Part shown: in pieces, positions 49,706 through 62,500 of the stretch
Layout: each line of letters begins with the position of its first letter
Position numbering within the stretch: the stretch's first letter is position 1
NCBI GenBank assembly: GCA_008711295.1
Contig: VUYV01000158.1
Coordinates: forward strand, 300,196 to 364,195
Source of the DNA: Anarhynchus alexandrinus
Lineage: Eukaryota; Chordata; Aves; Charadriiformes; Charadriidae
DNA length: 64,000 nucleotides
Direction: 5' to 3'
Notes under the pieces: generated by a model
Told to the model about the DNA's origin: nothing
Seen by the model: the letters and a program-made list of their open reading frames with translations, nothing else
Databases searched by the model: none
Translations under genes and position numbers: made by a program

Positions 49706-52006
49706 CTGGAAAAAGACTTTTCTCATGCACTAGGTGCATTCCTCTACACCTTGCCTTTCAGAGAAGCTCCATTTACAAGATTTTCATAATTCTGAGTTTT
49801 TTAGGGCAGTAAAATTCTAAGCAAGACCTCTGCAAAGCTTTTTCACCAGCCACCCAAATTTCTGGATAATCCATCAATTTTATTATGAAGGGGTAATCTT
49901 AGTACCAGAATAGCTACAAAACACAGAGGTACTTCTGCAGAAGCAAACAAACAAACAAAACAAAACAAAACTTCTTTTTAATGTTAAAGAGTGGCTCCTG
50001 GCATCCACACAGATATTTTCTACAACATAGTACCTTTACTTATGGCAAATACCAAGGGACTTGAATATTTGTTACTGTTTTAGAAACCTTAATTACAGCA
50101 TTTAGACACTATTGAGATCAGTCAAAACTTGCTGAGCTACTGCTTAACTTACATCAGGTAACTAATACATTTGCATTCCTGCCATTGAGTCTAACTATCC
50201 TCCTCAAGATGCTGGCCTTGACTCGTCTGACCTTTTGGAAGATTGTCTGTGTACCCATCAGCAACTTGTGCTTTTCATTGTACAAAAGAGGTGTTAAAAA
50301 GTAATATTTTTACTGAAGAACCTGACTGGTATGGAAATAAATATCTGCAGTATTTTTGGAGAATAGTTATACATAGGACAGAGAGAGACAACTTTTTAAA
50401 ACCACATGATGATATTACTTAGTAGTAACTAGCTTAAGTTACTTTTTAATATTCTCACTGCCTTGGCCTAGCAAGTAATATAGAAAGTAATCACAAATCT
50501 TGACAAAAGCAGAACAGCATGAACCTAGAAAAACCTGTGCCTGCTATTACCCTGGTCATTTAATTCCTGTTATTAACCCTGATGGTGTAGCACATGCTGA
50601 TATGCTCATGGCAGACTTCATGGACTTGAGGAATACTAGTATTTTGCTGCTCTTCTCTTCCCATTTTCTGTGTATGGCTTTGTTTTTTCAGACCATGAAC
50701 TCTTCAGGTCAAGAATTACCACGTAGTGTACGTAGAGGATAGCCCAGGGACTAGAAGCAGCACAGCTGTGCAATCTGCAAGTTTGTTAGGATATCATAGT
50801 GTCATGCTAATGCAATTAGAGTGCATAGGCTCAGATCAGGTTTAGACCATGTAGCTTTAGTTTGGTATCTCTGTGTGGCACTGCGTTGCTTTGCTCTGCC
50901 TTCCCCACGTCTATCCGAATAGCGTAGAATAGCACATCTATTGTAATGCATAGCAAGAAATTGACCTACCATACACTGAGCAGGTATGATTTGTAGGGTT
51001 TTTTTTTTTTAAATGTGGTGCAAGGCAAGATGGAGGCAAAATTACTTTTTAAAGGAATAGAACTTCAAGCAAACAATAATAGCTCTATTATTCCATGTAA
51101 CACTGTACCTGTGATACAGTCCTTTGACAAAGCGCTTGCCATATAGAAACCCGGTCCTGAAACCTGTAACGGGGAAGACGCTTAATGGTGGTTATATGTG
51201 TTAGGGATGGGCTGTACATAGATAGCATGGTGAATGATGGTATATCAGATATCATGCATTTCATTTCTATGTTTTCTTACCAGTAAGAAAGGACAGTGAT
51301 TTATTGCATATTGATATAATGAGGTTTTACAAGTCGATAGTTACTACTATACACTGCAGTGCATTAGCAGTATATAGGAATAAACCATGAGGCGTTTGTC
51401 GAAACATTCCTTGCAGTACAGGTTTGAATGCCTTTAACTTTCATCTGTGAGAAGTTACCTAAGTAGTCTCCAAAAATCTAATCCCTGAAGGTGAGGTGAA
51501 AAGAGCTCCCTGTTAGACGTCATTCAGCTGGAGTTGCAGAATGAAGGGTGACAGCATCATGTGAGAGCTATTCACCCGAACTGTCATTTTACATCTCCAG
51601 GAGGGAAAAGATTTAAACATTCAGTTTATATATACGATTGTTTCCTTATCTTTTTTCTCTTCTCTCTTGACCCTTCTGGAATATATTTTCTCCACTGTTT
51701 CTTTGGGGCAAAGCCTTAGCACCCTGTAGGTTTTCTGTCAGACACTCTGGCTTGCACTTGTGACCCGGCCGAGCGGACCGTGGAATGTGTAACAAGATAA
51801 AAGTCTAAATCCTTGCTAAATAACAGCCGTTCTCCACAAATGCAGTGCCAGTTACTGAAACAGAATTGCTGCAGGTCTGCACCGAAATTTGTGTTGGGAA
51901 AAAAATTGATCTGAAAATTACCCGTGCCAGCTTACCTATTAGAATAAAACAAATAATATTAAATCTGTTGGCGTGTGTCTTACATCCTGCTCCTCTCTCT
52001 CTCTAG

Positions 52007-52288
52007 CCTGCGGAGAGAGCTGCAATTCAGATTGCAGAGAGAATGCAAATTCGAAATCTGCTGGAGTTACATTTTCGCTTATTTCTTCCCACACAGCACA
52101 TCCACCTGGCTGGTGGTGGGGCTGATGCCCCTCTTTTGGCACTTAATAGTTCTTTATTTGGAGCAGCAGCACATACTCCTTTTGAGAGTGTGAGCTGGGG
52201 AGTGGGTCCAGAAAAAAGTAGCTCTTATCCCTTTTCCACCTGTGCCACCCTCTCCATCGTGTACAGCTTTCTACATCTGTTTTATTAG
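52007..52288 (+). CDS. Candidate 3'-terminal exon (93 codons + stop), product unknown
   Basis: An excellent acceptor (TCCTCTCTCTCTCTAG) is followed at once by a frame that stays open for 93 codons to a TAG at 52286. The in-frame TAG belonging to the acceptor itself closes the frame upstream. The peptide starts PAERAAIQIAERMQIRNLLE, which would form an amphipathic helix. It contains a small Gly/Ala-rich segment (LAGGGADAPLLAL) and ends hydrophobic (VYSFLHLFY). ATTAAA near 52509 could serve polyadenylation. No family is recognised. Frames this long occur by chance in the window, so the acceptor is the main support. Confidence 0.2.
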   Translation, partial: PAERAAIQIAERMQIRNLLELHFRLFLPTQHIHLAGGGADAPLLALNSSLFGAAAHTPFESVSWGVGPEKSSSYPFSTCATLSIVYSFLHLFY

Positions 52289-53358
52289 TGTAGTCATTCT
52301 ATACCAAGGTTAAATTCCTAGGACACTATATGTACCCTCTCTGGTAGTATTAAGTTGGGATGTACATTGTGATACAGCTGCTGTGAACCCCTCCTCACCA
52401 TGCACATGTACTGAGCATGCATGATATGACATGGGGCTGATTTAGTTGGTTTTTATCAAGAATGTTTAAAAACTGTCTTCTAGCATCCCACTTCTCAAGT
52501 TCTGCACAATTAAAGAAAGATATATACTTGCCAGCAGCCTATATTACAAAGAAAAATGATAATAGCATTCAATCTGTGTAATAGCTTGTAAAATGAAAGC
52601 TGCAGATTACATTTTAGTCACTGGGGGGTTCTAAATTAACTGCTTTGACCACACTAGGAAATTCTGAGTTAAGTCTGAAAATCTATTCTAAGAGTCAGAT
52701 CTTATCCCTGACCATTTACAGAGAGCAAAACTGCAAAGTGAGATTACTGTGCACAGCTTTTCAGTTTAATCTTGGAGCCTTTCTTATCCTTAGCGTGTGA
52801 GTTGGTTACTTTTCTTCAAAATAAAGTCTGGGACTATTAATGTGCAAGTTATATCCATACATACAAACCCTAAGCCGAATGCCATGTGTCTTTTTCCTAA
52901 TTTGAGTTAATAAACATATCAGGAAGTATAGGGTGAAACTTGAGGTATGATAGTTTGTTGCTTGTTAGTGTAACTGCCCTGTGGAGTAGACACCAGCTAA
53001 TTCCACCCCATTACTGGTAGTTTCTGTTGCCTTCCTGTGACTCTGTGGATGTTTAGGAAGGAGAGGCAAGTTGTTGAAAATAATTCAGAGAGCTTACCGA
53101 AAATCTCAACATCCCCCAGGAACGAACGTAGTGCCAATATGAGCACAAGTGCTCATAGTGTGGTGTAGGTATACTGTGAGAAAAGTACAGTTACCCCCAT
53201 TAACTTTGCACTGGGGAAACTCTTCTGCTTATATTGTACTGCATATTCAGTTGTATCACAGAGGCCAACAGAATCAATATTAGAAATAGAATTGGCAGTT
53301 GTAACCATTTCATTTTACGTGTATGATGTATCTTTGGGTGCTGGAGCACATGATGTCT

Positions 53359-53392
53359 GAAGAGAGAAGTGAAGAAGAAGAGAAGAAGGGAA
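53359..53392. repeat. Purine-rich (GAA/GA) tract
   Basis: Thirty-four bases made of GAA and GA units with a single T interruption. It is low-complexity DNA of a kind that can form triplexes and confuse mapping. Confidence 0.8.
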
Positions 53393-53439
53393 TCTAATTT
53401 CTGACTTCAGCTACGTCATGGTAGAGGACAGACTTGGAG

Positions 53440-53696
53440 GTGTGCAGTGAAAGAATGAGAAGCAATGGACACAAGTAGCAACCAGGCATAAGGAACAAAT
53501 TCTTCGCCTTAAGGGTGGTCAAACATGAGGGCAGGTTACACAGAGAGCTTGTGAGGCCTCCGTTCTTGCAGACATTCAAAATATGACTGGACAAGGCCCT
53601 GAGCAACCTGATATAACTTCAAAGTTGTCCCCATGTAGAACCAGGTGACCTCCATTAGGTCTTTTCTACTGATGTTATTCTACAGTTCTATGATTT
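53440..53696 (+). mobile_element. CR1 LINE, old degraded copy
   Basis: About 255 bp of + strand CR1. Recognisable blocks, in order, are AAATTCTTCGCCTTAAGGGT, GGGCAGGTTACACAGAGAG, ATATGACTGGACAAGGCCCT, TGACCTCCATTAGGTCTTTT and the eroded tail ATTCTACAGTTCTATGATT. Substitutions and small indels are frequent, making this one of the oldest copies in the window. Confidence 0.9.
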
Positions 53697-55708
53697 TGAT
53701 TTTTCTTCTTAAATAGATTTCTGAATTTCAACAGATATCGCCATTTATCTCTCATTCAAAATGCAAGACCTGTATGTGGAAATGTGCACCTGGCTGCTTG
53801 TCCATGGTTCAAGTGTACAAGGTCACTTGATGGAGAGGGGCCATGTTAGGCTGTAGCAGAGGAAAATCTGGATTCTCCTGAGGTTTTTTTGAACCCAGAG
53901 CCCTGCCAGTTTGCACTCTGCTGCACTTCAGCACATTGTCACATTTCTCCCCTGAAGCATGGCAGGACCTACCTGCCAGGCACATGCATCTCTGGAAAAC
54001 ATAGCTTACAGAGCATGAAATTCCCTGGAGAGTTGTGTCCGGCATATAGGGACCTTCCATGAGCCAGGGGAGAATTAGGTATTAGTACCAGGTAGTAGGC
54101 TCAAGTTGTGGTGTCATACTCAGCGTGCCAGACTGAGGCAGACGCTCCCTTCAATGGCTGGTACCATAGAGGGAAACAGGAGATTGGAGAAGGAGTAGAA
54201 GTCAGTCTCATGCTGAATGGAGATTGCATAAGACTTGGCAGGTTTGCTCTGGCTGTGTTTCACACGGAAATACGCTGCTCTCAGTTGATCCCAAATATTT
54301 AGTTCAGTCACTGAGTTCACTTTGGAGCAGCTCCACAGTCTCTTACAATGAAGAGTGATGAGCTGCAGAGTAAGGGCTTACCTCCACTTACCCTGGTTAA
54401 GACATTTAGAAGAAGGCAGGGAAAAGGCAAAGTTTGCAGAGAAGTTCAGCTTCATTAGGCATGGAAGTGGCCATTTTTTCCAGGAGAATTTATATTGATG
54501 TTTGGTGTCCATCATGGATTTCTTTTCTGCTAAAGTCTTCTCTCATTGTAGCTTCACCTAGTTCTCTCTGAAAAGTTAGCTGCAGATGTTCTTACATTTC
54601 ACCAGCAATTTGGGAGGTGGAGAGGTTCCACATAAGCTTTATGTGCTTATTTCATAATGCTTTATTTCTTCCCTCACACTGATTTTTTGATACCTTTGGA
54701 GTTCATTGGGAGTAGCAATGGCACATCCAAGAACAGAGTGTCCCCTTGTTTTTTTGACGTTGAAAATAGTAGCAATCTAATCTCAGAATGTATTTGCACT
54801 AAATTCAACTATTAGCCATGTCACTGCATTGTATTTTGTGTGTTGTGTTTTGGAAATAAATTCAATGATCCAACATGATACCTGAACCTGAAAAAAAAAG
54901 AATGTAATAGCCTTCAGATCAGATAAGTACTTTCAAAAAGGATTTAACATCTATTTGGCAGAGAGAACGCTATAGTTTTACAAATCCATGTGCAATTCTC
55001 TTTTGTGAAGGCAATCCTCTGTGTTACCAACCTTCTAAAAATTGTAAGTATGTTTTCTAATGATCATACCGTTGTTATATTTTTAGCAGTCTTATGTATG
55101 TCTGACTATAAATAACCTGAAAACATGCACAGGTTTTTGTTAGCTTCTTGCCTATAGATGATATGTTTTTTTGGGTTTTTGGTGACCTGTTCCAACAGCA
55201 GTCAGTATGAAAGAATAAATGTAAATGTTTTGCTATAATTTACTGTAGTTCCCTTGCACTAAAAAAAAAATAAATCTCTTCACTTTGTCCATCTTCAATT
55301 ATTCTTAAGAAAATTTTGTTTTAATTTGGCTGTCGGACTGTTATTTAATTATACATCTAAAACAGATATGAGAATCATATATATTGTTATTTTTAGTTAA
55401 AACAATAGCTTTTTTTCATGGGATTCTTTGTTCTACATGAGATTGTAAACTCCTTGGGGTGGGAACTGTCTTTAATGTCACAAAAAAAGCTCTAATGGGA
55501 ATTTGGGGGGACTATTTAAAATAGGAACATGATTAAATATTGTCTGTATTGTTTAAATGGGGCTCAGACTGGTGATGGTGTTTTTTTTGTGCTTTTTTAA
55601 ATGATCATTTCTTCATCAGTCTGCTCTGTGTGTGTATTCAGAATTAAATTGCAGATCCTTCCTTTTAATAAAAAGAGTCATTCTTTTGGAAACCTTTTAC
55701 CCTTTCAG

Positions 55709-55934
55709 TGATGCTGATAGTGATGATGCCTTGCAGGATAACAAGAACATTGGTCTGTCTTGTGTCACCGGCAAAGTTATTTAATGAAGTTGCGAATGTC
55801 AAAATCTTGCTGATAAATGATCATGAGGAACACAGCTTGCTTTTCAAATTCCAGACTTTATTTGCAGGACTAACAATAAAAGCTGTCTCTCCGACTATGA
55901 TATTCTTCATCTGTGATCACTGAGAGGCAATAAA
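55709..55934 (+). CDS. Candidate 3'-terminal exon F with stop and polyadenylation signals
   Basis: A strong acceptor (CCTTTTACCCTTTCAG/T) precedes a frame, one base in (phase 2), that reads 24 codons to TAA at 55782-55784. The peptide is acidic then mixed: it starts DADSDDALQDNKNIG and ends VTGKVI. The following 150 bp would be a 3' UTR with AATAAA at 55875-55880 and again at 55929-55934. Acceptor, short tail, stop and two polyadenylation signals in order form a coherent last exon. Its phase matches candidate E. The coding part ends at 55784 and the rest is proposed UTR. A 71-codon frame also runs through here in another phase. No family is recognised. Confidence 0.28.
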
Positions 55935-56521
55935 CATGGGCAAGAGGTGTCTTTTGAAATATTATAGGATTCTCAGTATGAGGCACATGCTTGAGTTCAT
56001 TCTGTCACTCCTTCAGGTGATGGAATACTGTAGATTTCCAATATGATTTTGCACGGCTTACTAAAAACAAACTGTGGTAAAAATTTCTTCTTGGATTACT
56101 ATTGCTCAGTTTTGAATTTAATATCTGTACTGCTAAAAGATTAGACATATTGTTCCAAGTAAAGCAGGCCTCTTCTAAAAGACACTACATGTTTTTAGGT
56201 AGAAATTTGACAGGGTGTTCATTGCTCCTCCAGGAGGTCTAAGAAGACTTCTGCTAGGGATGAGCGAAAAGAGTACGATTTGGACATTGAAGTCAAAGAC
56301 CTTGCTATTTGGATAGCATCTTTAATACTGAATTCCCTGTCATTTTTGAAGAACGTTCTTAATCACCCCTCTTTCTTTCTTTCCCCCTTGTGTATCTTGC
56401 CAGAGAAACCAAAGAAATCACTTTCTCCTCTGCTTCACTGTCTCCAAGAATAAGGAGCTAACAATGCCAATACTGAAAGGTGCTTTGAGATTTACCAGTA
56501 GAAGGCTCTACAGCAAGGTTA

Positions 56522-56563
56522 TGTTTATTAATAAATGTTTATTAATTTATGTTTATTAATAAA
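56522..56563. repeat. 14-bp unit tandem repeat, three copies
   Basis: Three adjacent 14-bp units TGTTTATTAATAAA start at 56522, 56536 and 56550. The middle unit differs at two bases. Each outer unit contains the perfect palindrome TTTATTAATAAA. Confidence 0.9.
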
Positions 56564-59500
56564 TAACAATAGTCAACAATAGGGAAGTTGGTGTTACTGG
56601 TGGGGGAGCAAAATAATCCGTAATTTTGTGTGCAATTGGTCTAGTAATTTTAAAAGGCAGTCTATCCCAAAAAATCTGTGATAGCCTGTTACTACTGAGA
56701 TTTTTGGTCTTATTCACAGATGGGCAAAGATGGCACTGGTGGGAAACTGAGTATCCTCTTTCTATAATGGACAAATATATAATTACCTTTTTCTTCCCAA
56801 TGTTAGCTGATATGTTCTGCCTCTCTCCATCTTTGAAGAAGGCTAAAATAGCCACTGGCTAATTTTGCTACCTTTATTTATAGTGACGTGCTTTGTTACC
56901 TTTATTTACAGTGACAAACTCTTAAAATATATATTGCTCCTGAAATAACTGCTTCTGCTTAAAAAATATGCTTCATCTGTTTACAAAAAAAATGAACTGT
57001 GGTCTATACAATCATGCAAAGACAGAGTCTGTGCCTTGAAAGTAGTTGTTTCTGCAGTAACCCTTTAGAAAAGGGGCTGTATTAGGCATTCAGAGTAGCT
57101 CTCCTCTCAGGCATTTTAACCAACGTAGTATGCCATGTTAACGTCATTACGCTGCTTCTGGTATCCCACTAAGTTCATTTAGGATGAGCTTATATATCCA
57201 TCTACAACACTGCATTTTTATTTTACCTTGTGAAGTTTGGTCTGAGCTCATGTTTGTTTAAACAGTGTGTTACCTATATACCTCCCGATCTGCATAGCTA
57301 TTTGCTAGTTTCTGGTTGAAACTCAGGAGCTGTGTTGACTGGATTTTCAGATAGCGTTGATATTCTTTAGATGGGAGTTTAGAGCACCGGGTTACTAGCA
57401 ATGGCCTTTAATTTTAGAATGCTTTTACTTCTTAGTTAATAGATCTTCATGGTGTTCGTGATCTTCAAGGTACGCAGCCTCCCTGCTTTATCCTCTTGTT
57501 TCTGAGGAAGGCTGCAGGACAGTGTGTAAGGAAATAGGAAAACAGAAAATCATTATTGTGAGTAGGGTTTCTTTTTAGTCATCTCCTTTATCATGTTTAT
57601 AATGACGCATTGTTCATAGTGCTAAAATTATGCTCCTCGCATGTTAAAATATGCATGCTTTGCTGCTTGTAATCTAGGTGCCATGCTTTATGGTTCTGTT
57701 TTGTGCTTCTCTCGCATACTGGAATCATAAGATCCTCCCCAAGAATGACTGCAGTCACACCATTGATGTCTGTTTCTCTCCAACAATAAACAATAATAGT
57801 AGTTAATGTTTGTCATTCTGACAACAGACTTTTTATTTCAGTATTTTGTCCTTAAAGGTAAAACTTTAATTATCAACTGGACAGTAAATTTGTCTTAGCA
57901 ATATGGCTGAAGGAGTAGATGACAGAATTAAAGTTACTTATTAACAAAAATCAGGCCAAAATACAAGATGCTTGATTCTCCAGTTAACTTAGTGGATTAC
58001 CCCTCATTCAGTTCTATTAGCAGAGTTATGAGCCAATGATATTGTATTCATGAAAATATGCTGGTTTGTAATTTGTTCATAGTTTCATGCTAGAGGATTT
58101 GACCAGTGAAGTTTTCAGAAACTAGTGTGTCTTTTTCACAGAGGGAAAATTAGGCCTTGAACATTTGAGTAGCCAGCTATATACTGTTCCAAAAAAGGCT
58201 GCTGTTTTTTTAAAAAAACCAATAACTAGTTAATTAAACTTCACAGGATGATGTGTGTTCATCTGAGAATTTATTTCGGGAGCTGTAGAATGCATTTCCA
58301 TATTTAAAAGGAGCATTTATCTGTGATATTACTAAGCTTCCTAATTTGCCCTTGCCATTTCGGGTAGCACCTAACAGAACGGAACAAAAGGAATATTATT
58401 TGGCGATGCAACACCATGAGAATTTTTTTGGCATTCAGTATTGTCTGACACTGTGAAAATTTTTTTGTATATATTCAGAGAAGGGTGATAACAGAATTTT
58501 GGACCCCCCTTCTCAGCATGTGGTACAGAGTATAGATAAGCCTAAATACATACTACTTAGTTTATTAGAATATTAATTTGATTTCTTCCAATTCATCTCC
58601 AGACTATGAATGTATGAACTGAAGCTGAGCTGCTTTTGATAGTGAACTGCCCAACTCTGAAGCGTCTACTCAGATATTCTCATCTCTCCTGGGTTCCTAT
58701 AAGACTTTTTTTCCTGAAATCCCATGTTTTGCCTTCAGTTTGATGCATATTTCTTTTGCATCAGTCTTCAGAAATTAGTATTCTATTTCAACTGTTCATC
58801 CACAAGAGGCTGGTATAGCTCTTTATAGCTCTTCCTGTCTAAAATTTAGGAAATTTGACCTAAATAATACAGGTATCTAAAATTATTCCACTGAGGAATT
58901 AATCTCATGAAAGCATGATTTGTTTAAAGCAGACACCTATCCAATACTCTATATTTTAAAAGCTACCTATTTAAAAACAGTGATGGAGGTAAATACTTTT
59001 AATGTCTATGATACTTTTATTACAAGATTTCAGTGTGCAGGAGAGAAAGGAAAAACTGAAATTTCAGGAAACCGAAATTCTTTCCTCATTGCTAGTGGGA
59101 GAATGCCACTTGGTTATGAGCCTTGCTACTTGCTCTACTTCTGATGATGTCAGAAAGCATTGGCTGATTTTAGGAGAACAGTCGATTTTGGTAGGAAAAC
59201 ATCCTAAAGTCATAGACTGAGTCGTCTATTGGCTCTTCTCAAGTTAATCTCAGAGAGAAACTGTTTCCTGTGAATTCCCGTGAAACATTCCTGTCAATGC
59301 TTTAGCTAATTTAGTATTAAACAACATGGTAAGCTTCTGAATATTTCTCTTGCAAGATTAATTCAAGTCCTAGCAGAATTTGTTATAATAAAGAAAATTT
59401 GTGATTCCAAAATTCTTTAAAGGTGAATCAAATTTTGGCATTCATATTGACTGGCTGTGTTTACTCAAAGAGCCAACCCTGACTTCCTCTCCTTTCAGAC

Positions 59501-62500
59501 AGTATTTCAGAGAGCATTTTTTGATTCTGAATCAAGAGGCGGTGGTGTTTCCCAGACTATGTTTAACCAATACTGAAGCACAATAGAAGGATGTGCAACT
59601 TTCAGGTGAAGTGACAAAACCATGGAGTTTTCACTTGGAAAAATTCCTGCAACATCGATCACATTGAATAAATGTGTCATCTGTTGTCTTGCAGTCAATA
59701 TTGGTTATTTTCCGCTTGCCTAAAATTTTTTGTAGAGTACTAGCTGGAGGAAAGTGTTCTTTTTCTATATAGTTCATGGGTACTGGTGAATCATCTCATT
59801 ATACTGAACAAAGTGATCATTTCTGTGTAAGTTTGCAAAATACACTGCAGTAGCATCACCTAACTAATTCTTGTGGTCCAATAGATCATTCTGTTAACTG
59901 TATTCTACAAGCAGTGTTTCTTTGTAAAGCACATGCTGCCTGGTTGAAGGAGGATTCTCCTTGGATTCTGCTCAGATTTCACAAGAGGGAAAAGTATTTA
60001 GGGGCGCTGGTTTTGAATTTGGCAACTGTATTCCACTGTGTGTCTTTTCACTTGAGGTGTTTTAATAGGTACCTCATTAATGAGTCATACTTTTAGAAAG
60101 ATAACTTTTAGAAGTAGTATGTGTAAATTAGATTTTCTGTATTATACATAGGGACAGAAAGGACCAGTTTTCCCTTATGTGGCTGATGCTGTTGAAGTCG
60201 CTGGAGTTACGGCAGTGCAAAACTGACCCACCTCTAATTCCACTGGCAAATGAAGATATGAGTCAGAATAGCCAGTAGATGTCAGTAAACACAAATCTGA
60301 ATGAGAGAGGTCTGAAAATAGTCTGCCTTTTAGGGGGTTTGGCTATTTAGTATTGAAGTGGGATTTACATGGGTGGCAAGAGACGATCAAGTGTCTCCTA
60401 AAGGACTTGATTATTGCATTTTTTTGTGTGTCGGAAGTATATGTGATAAGCCTTTTCTTTTTCCCTTTTTTTTTATTTTTGTTTTTAAAAGCATCTTTCC
60501 ATGGCTAGAGGGGGGGATATTCAATCTGTGCCTGTAAATTCAATTTAGCAGCTGGTCAAGATTACTTGATTCCAGTGCTTGATTTCAGTGGCAACCCATA
60601 GAGAGTGGGAATGGGGAAGATGAACTGCAGCTGTAACTCCCAGGAGCATACCCCTGCCCAAATCTGCACTGCTTTGCTCAGTCTTTGCTTTCCCTCTACA
60701 GACAGAAGGCAAGTGAGGAAACCATTATAGCCTACGTCACTTCGAGGCACTGATAGGAGTTATAGGAAGATTTGGCTCTGAAACTGTGTCTTTTCACATT
60801 GAGTGTTGGCAGAGTTTAAGATCAGTTTTAACACTGGCGCCGTTCAAAATTGTTGTGTTCAGAGAGTCCAGCCTCTAATGCTTTTCCAGTTGCAGAGAAT
60901 TAACATCATCAGCAGGTCTTCTGCTAATAAGAGCATTTTAATGACTCTGATTATGACAAAAGTACTTTTAAGAAGGTTTTAAAGAACAGCTGAAGGTTGT
61001 AGCGTGGTAATGTATCCGTAGTACTTCTACCACACACTATTAATACAGCAGGATAACTGTTGAATTAATTAATAATGGATTCAGGCCCGTCACAGGAGGA
61101 GACAGGGTAGGCACTCTTTTAAATGGATCCATCAGAGAAAGTAATGGTGGTGCCTGTCTTTTACATATAACATTCATGTGTTTCCAGCAGAGGTTGTGCT
61201 GGGAGGAGGCAGTCCCGGGGTCTTTACCCTCGGTTCTGTGAAATCTCTGTGCATTCATTCAGTAGTCTCAGCCTCAATAAGCAAAGGGTGATTTTCAACC
61301 CCTTTTAACTTGGTGGTTGCAGCACACTCTTAGCTTTGAAATGCCTCACGCTGGAAGAAGAAAATTGGATGTGTCCCTTGTCTGAGTGTGATTCTAATCA
61401 CAAAGATGTTACCCTACAGGCTGCTCTCATCTGAGTATAAAATACAGCTGTGTTTTAAGATACAATTTAAAATACTCCCTTATTTGAAAAAGGAAGGGTT
61501 TTTGGAGGTAGGGGCAGTTCTTCCTAGGCAGGGAATGAGGCTTTCTGTCTTTGGTGGCCTGAGATGCTTGTCTGTAGCACTGAGTCAGCTTCTTTAGCTT
61601 AGGAGAGAAATTGGATGTCAGATAGATCTCTGTGCTAAGCGTTTCTGGTAAGCAAGCTCTAGGCACTTCATTGTTTAAATGTGTTGGCTTTTTGAATCAC
61701 CGTGCTGAGATGTTTTGCCTTGTATTATGCACTGCATGTGAAACCTGTGCGCTTAATACAGGTTTCTGAATACTGAATTTTGATATTGGCTATTGAGCGG
61801 AGGGGCTACTGAACAATGATGTGTGATTGGGGCCTTTGCACAGTGGACTGACTAGGTGCTATCAACTGTAGATGGATTTCTCGTGTGATGCTAATAGAAG
61901 CCGTCCATCCATATGTGTGTTAAATGGCAATGGAAAATGCAGGGAGAACACTATTTTTTGTTATTACTGTTGCTGCTTTACAGCCTTTAAGGCGGCTATT
62001 TCAACTGTACTTTAGAAGTGCTTCGGTCACTTTGGGTAAAAGAAGAATGAAATAATTTTTTTATGTAACTTTTGAAGGGCTTCACTTCTGGTGTATGCCT
62101 CTTTCACCTCAGTGCTCCACCTCCACTATCCCGGTCCTGTTTTTCACACCTGCGAGTAAATTAAAGCAAGTCAGAAGTAGTTTATTCAAAACAGAACATT
62201 ATTTATGTGCTTGCTTAAGGGTCAGCAAAGCAAATGCTAAAAGCAAGAAAGCTTCAAAGCACATCTTTGCTCTCACATAAATCTTAATCTTTTCTCCCAA
62301 GCTTTGGGAAATGCTGTTCAGCTCAGCTACTTTCACGAACAACCCACAAACCGCAGATGTTGTGATTTTTTCCTTTTCAGATCTCTCTCAGGCTTCTGGT
62401 GATAACCCCATTCATCTTCATTGCCAGCCTTTCTTTTTTCTCTGCCTGCTTTCAAAAGGGAAGAATGGAAAAAAAAAAAAAGTATTTTCTAGGGTAGATG

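Larger units (their letters stand above)
48456..53439. other. Unique DNA with two exon-like segments
   Basis: The interval contains the - strand splice-flanked segment at 49584-49705 and the + strand open segment after a strong acceptor at 52007. A CAAA/CAAAA simple repeat lies at 49942-49971, A14 at 48961-48974 and a purine-only-like tract at 53359-53392. A modestly GC-rich patch at 49290-49540 shows no promoter features that I can support. Confidence 0.5.
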
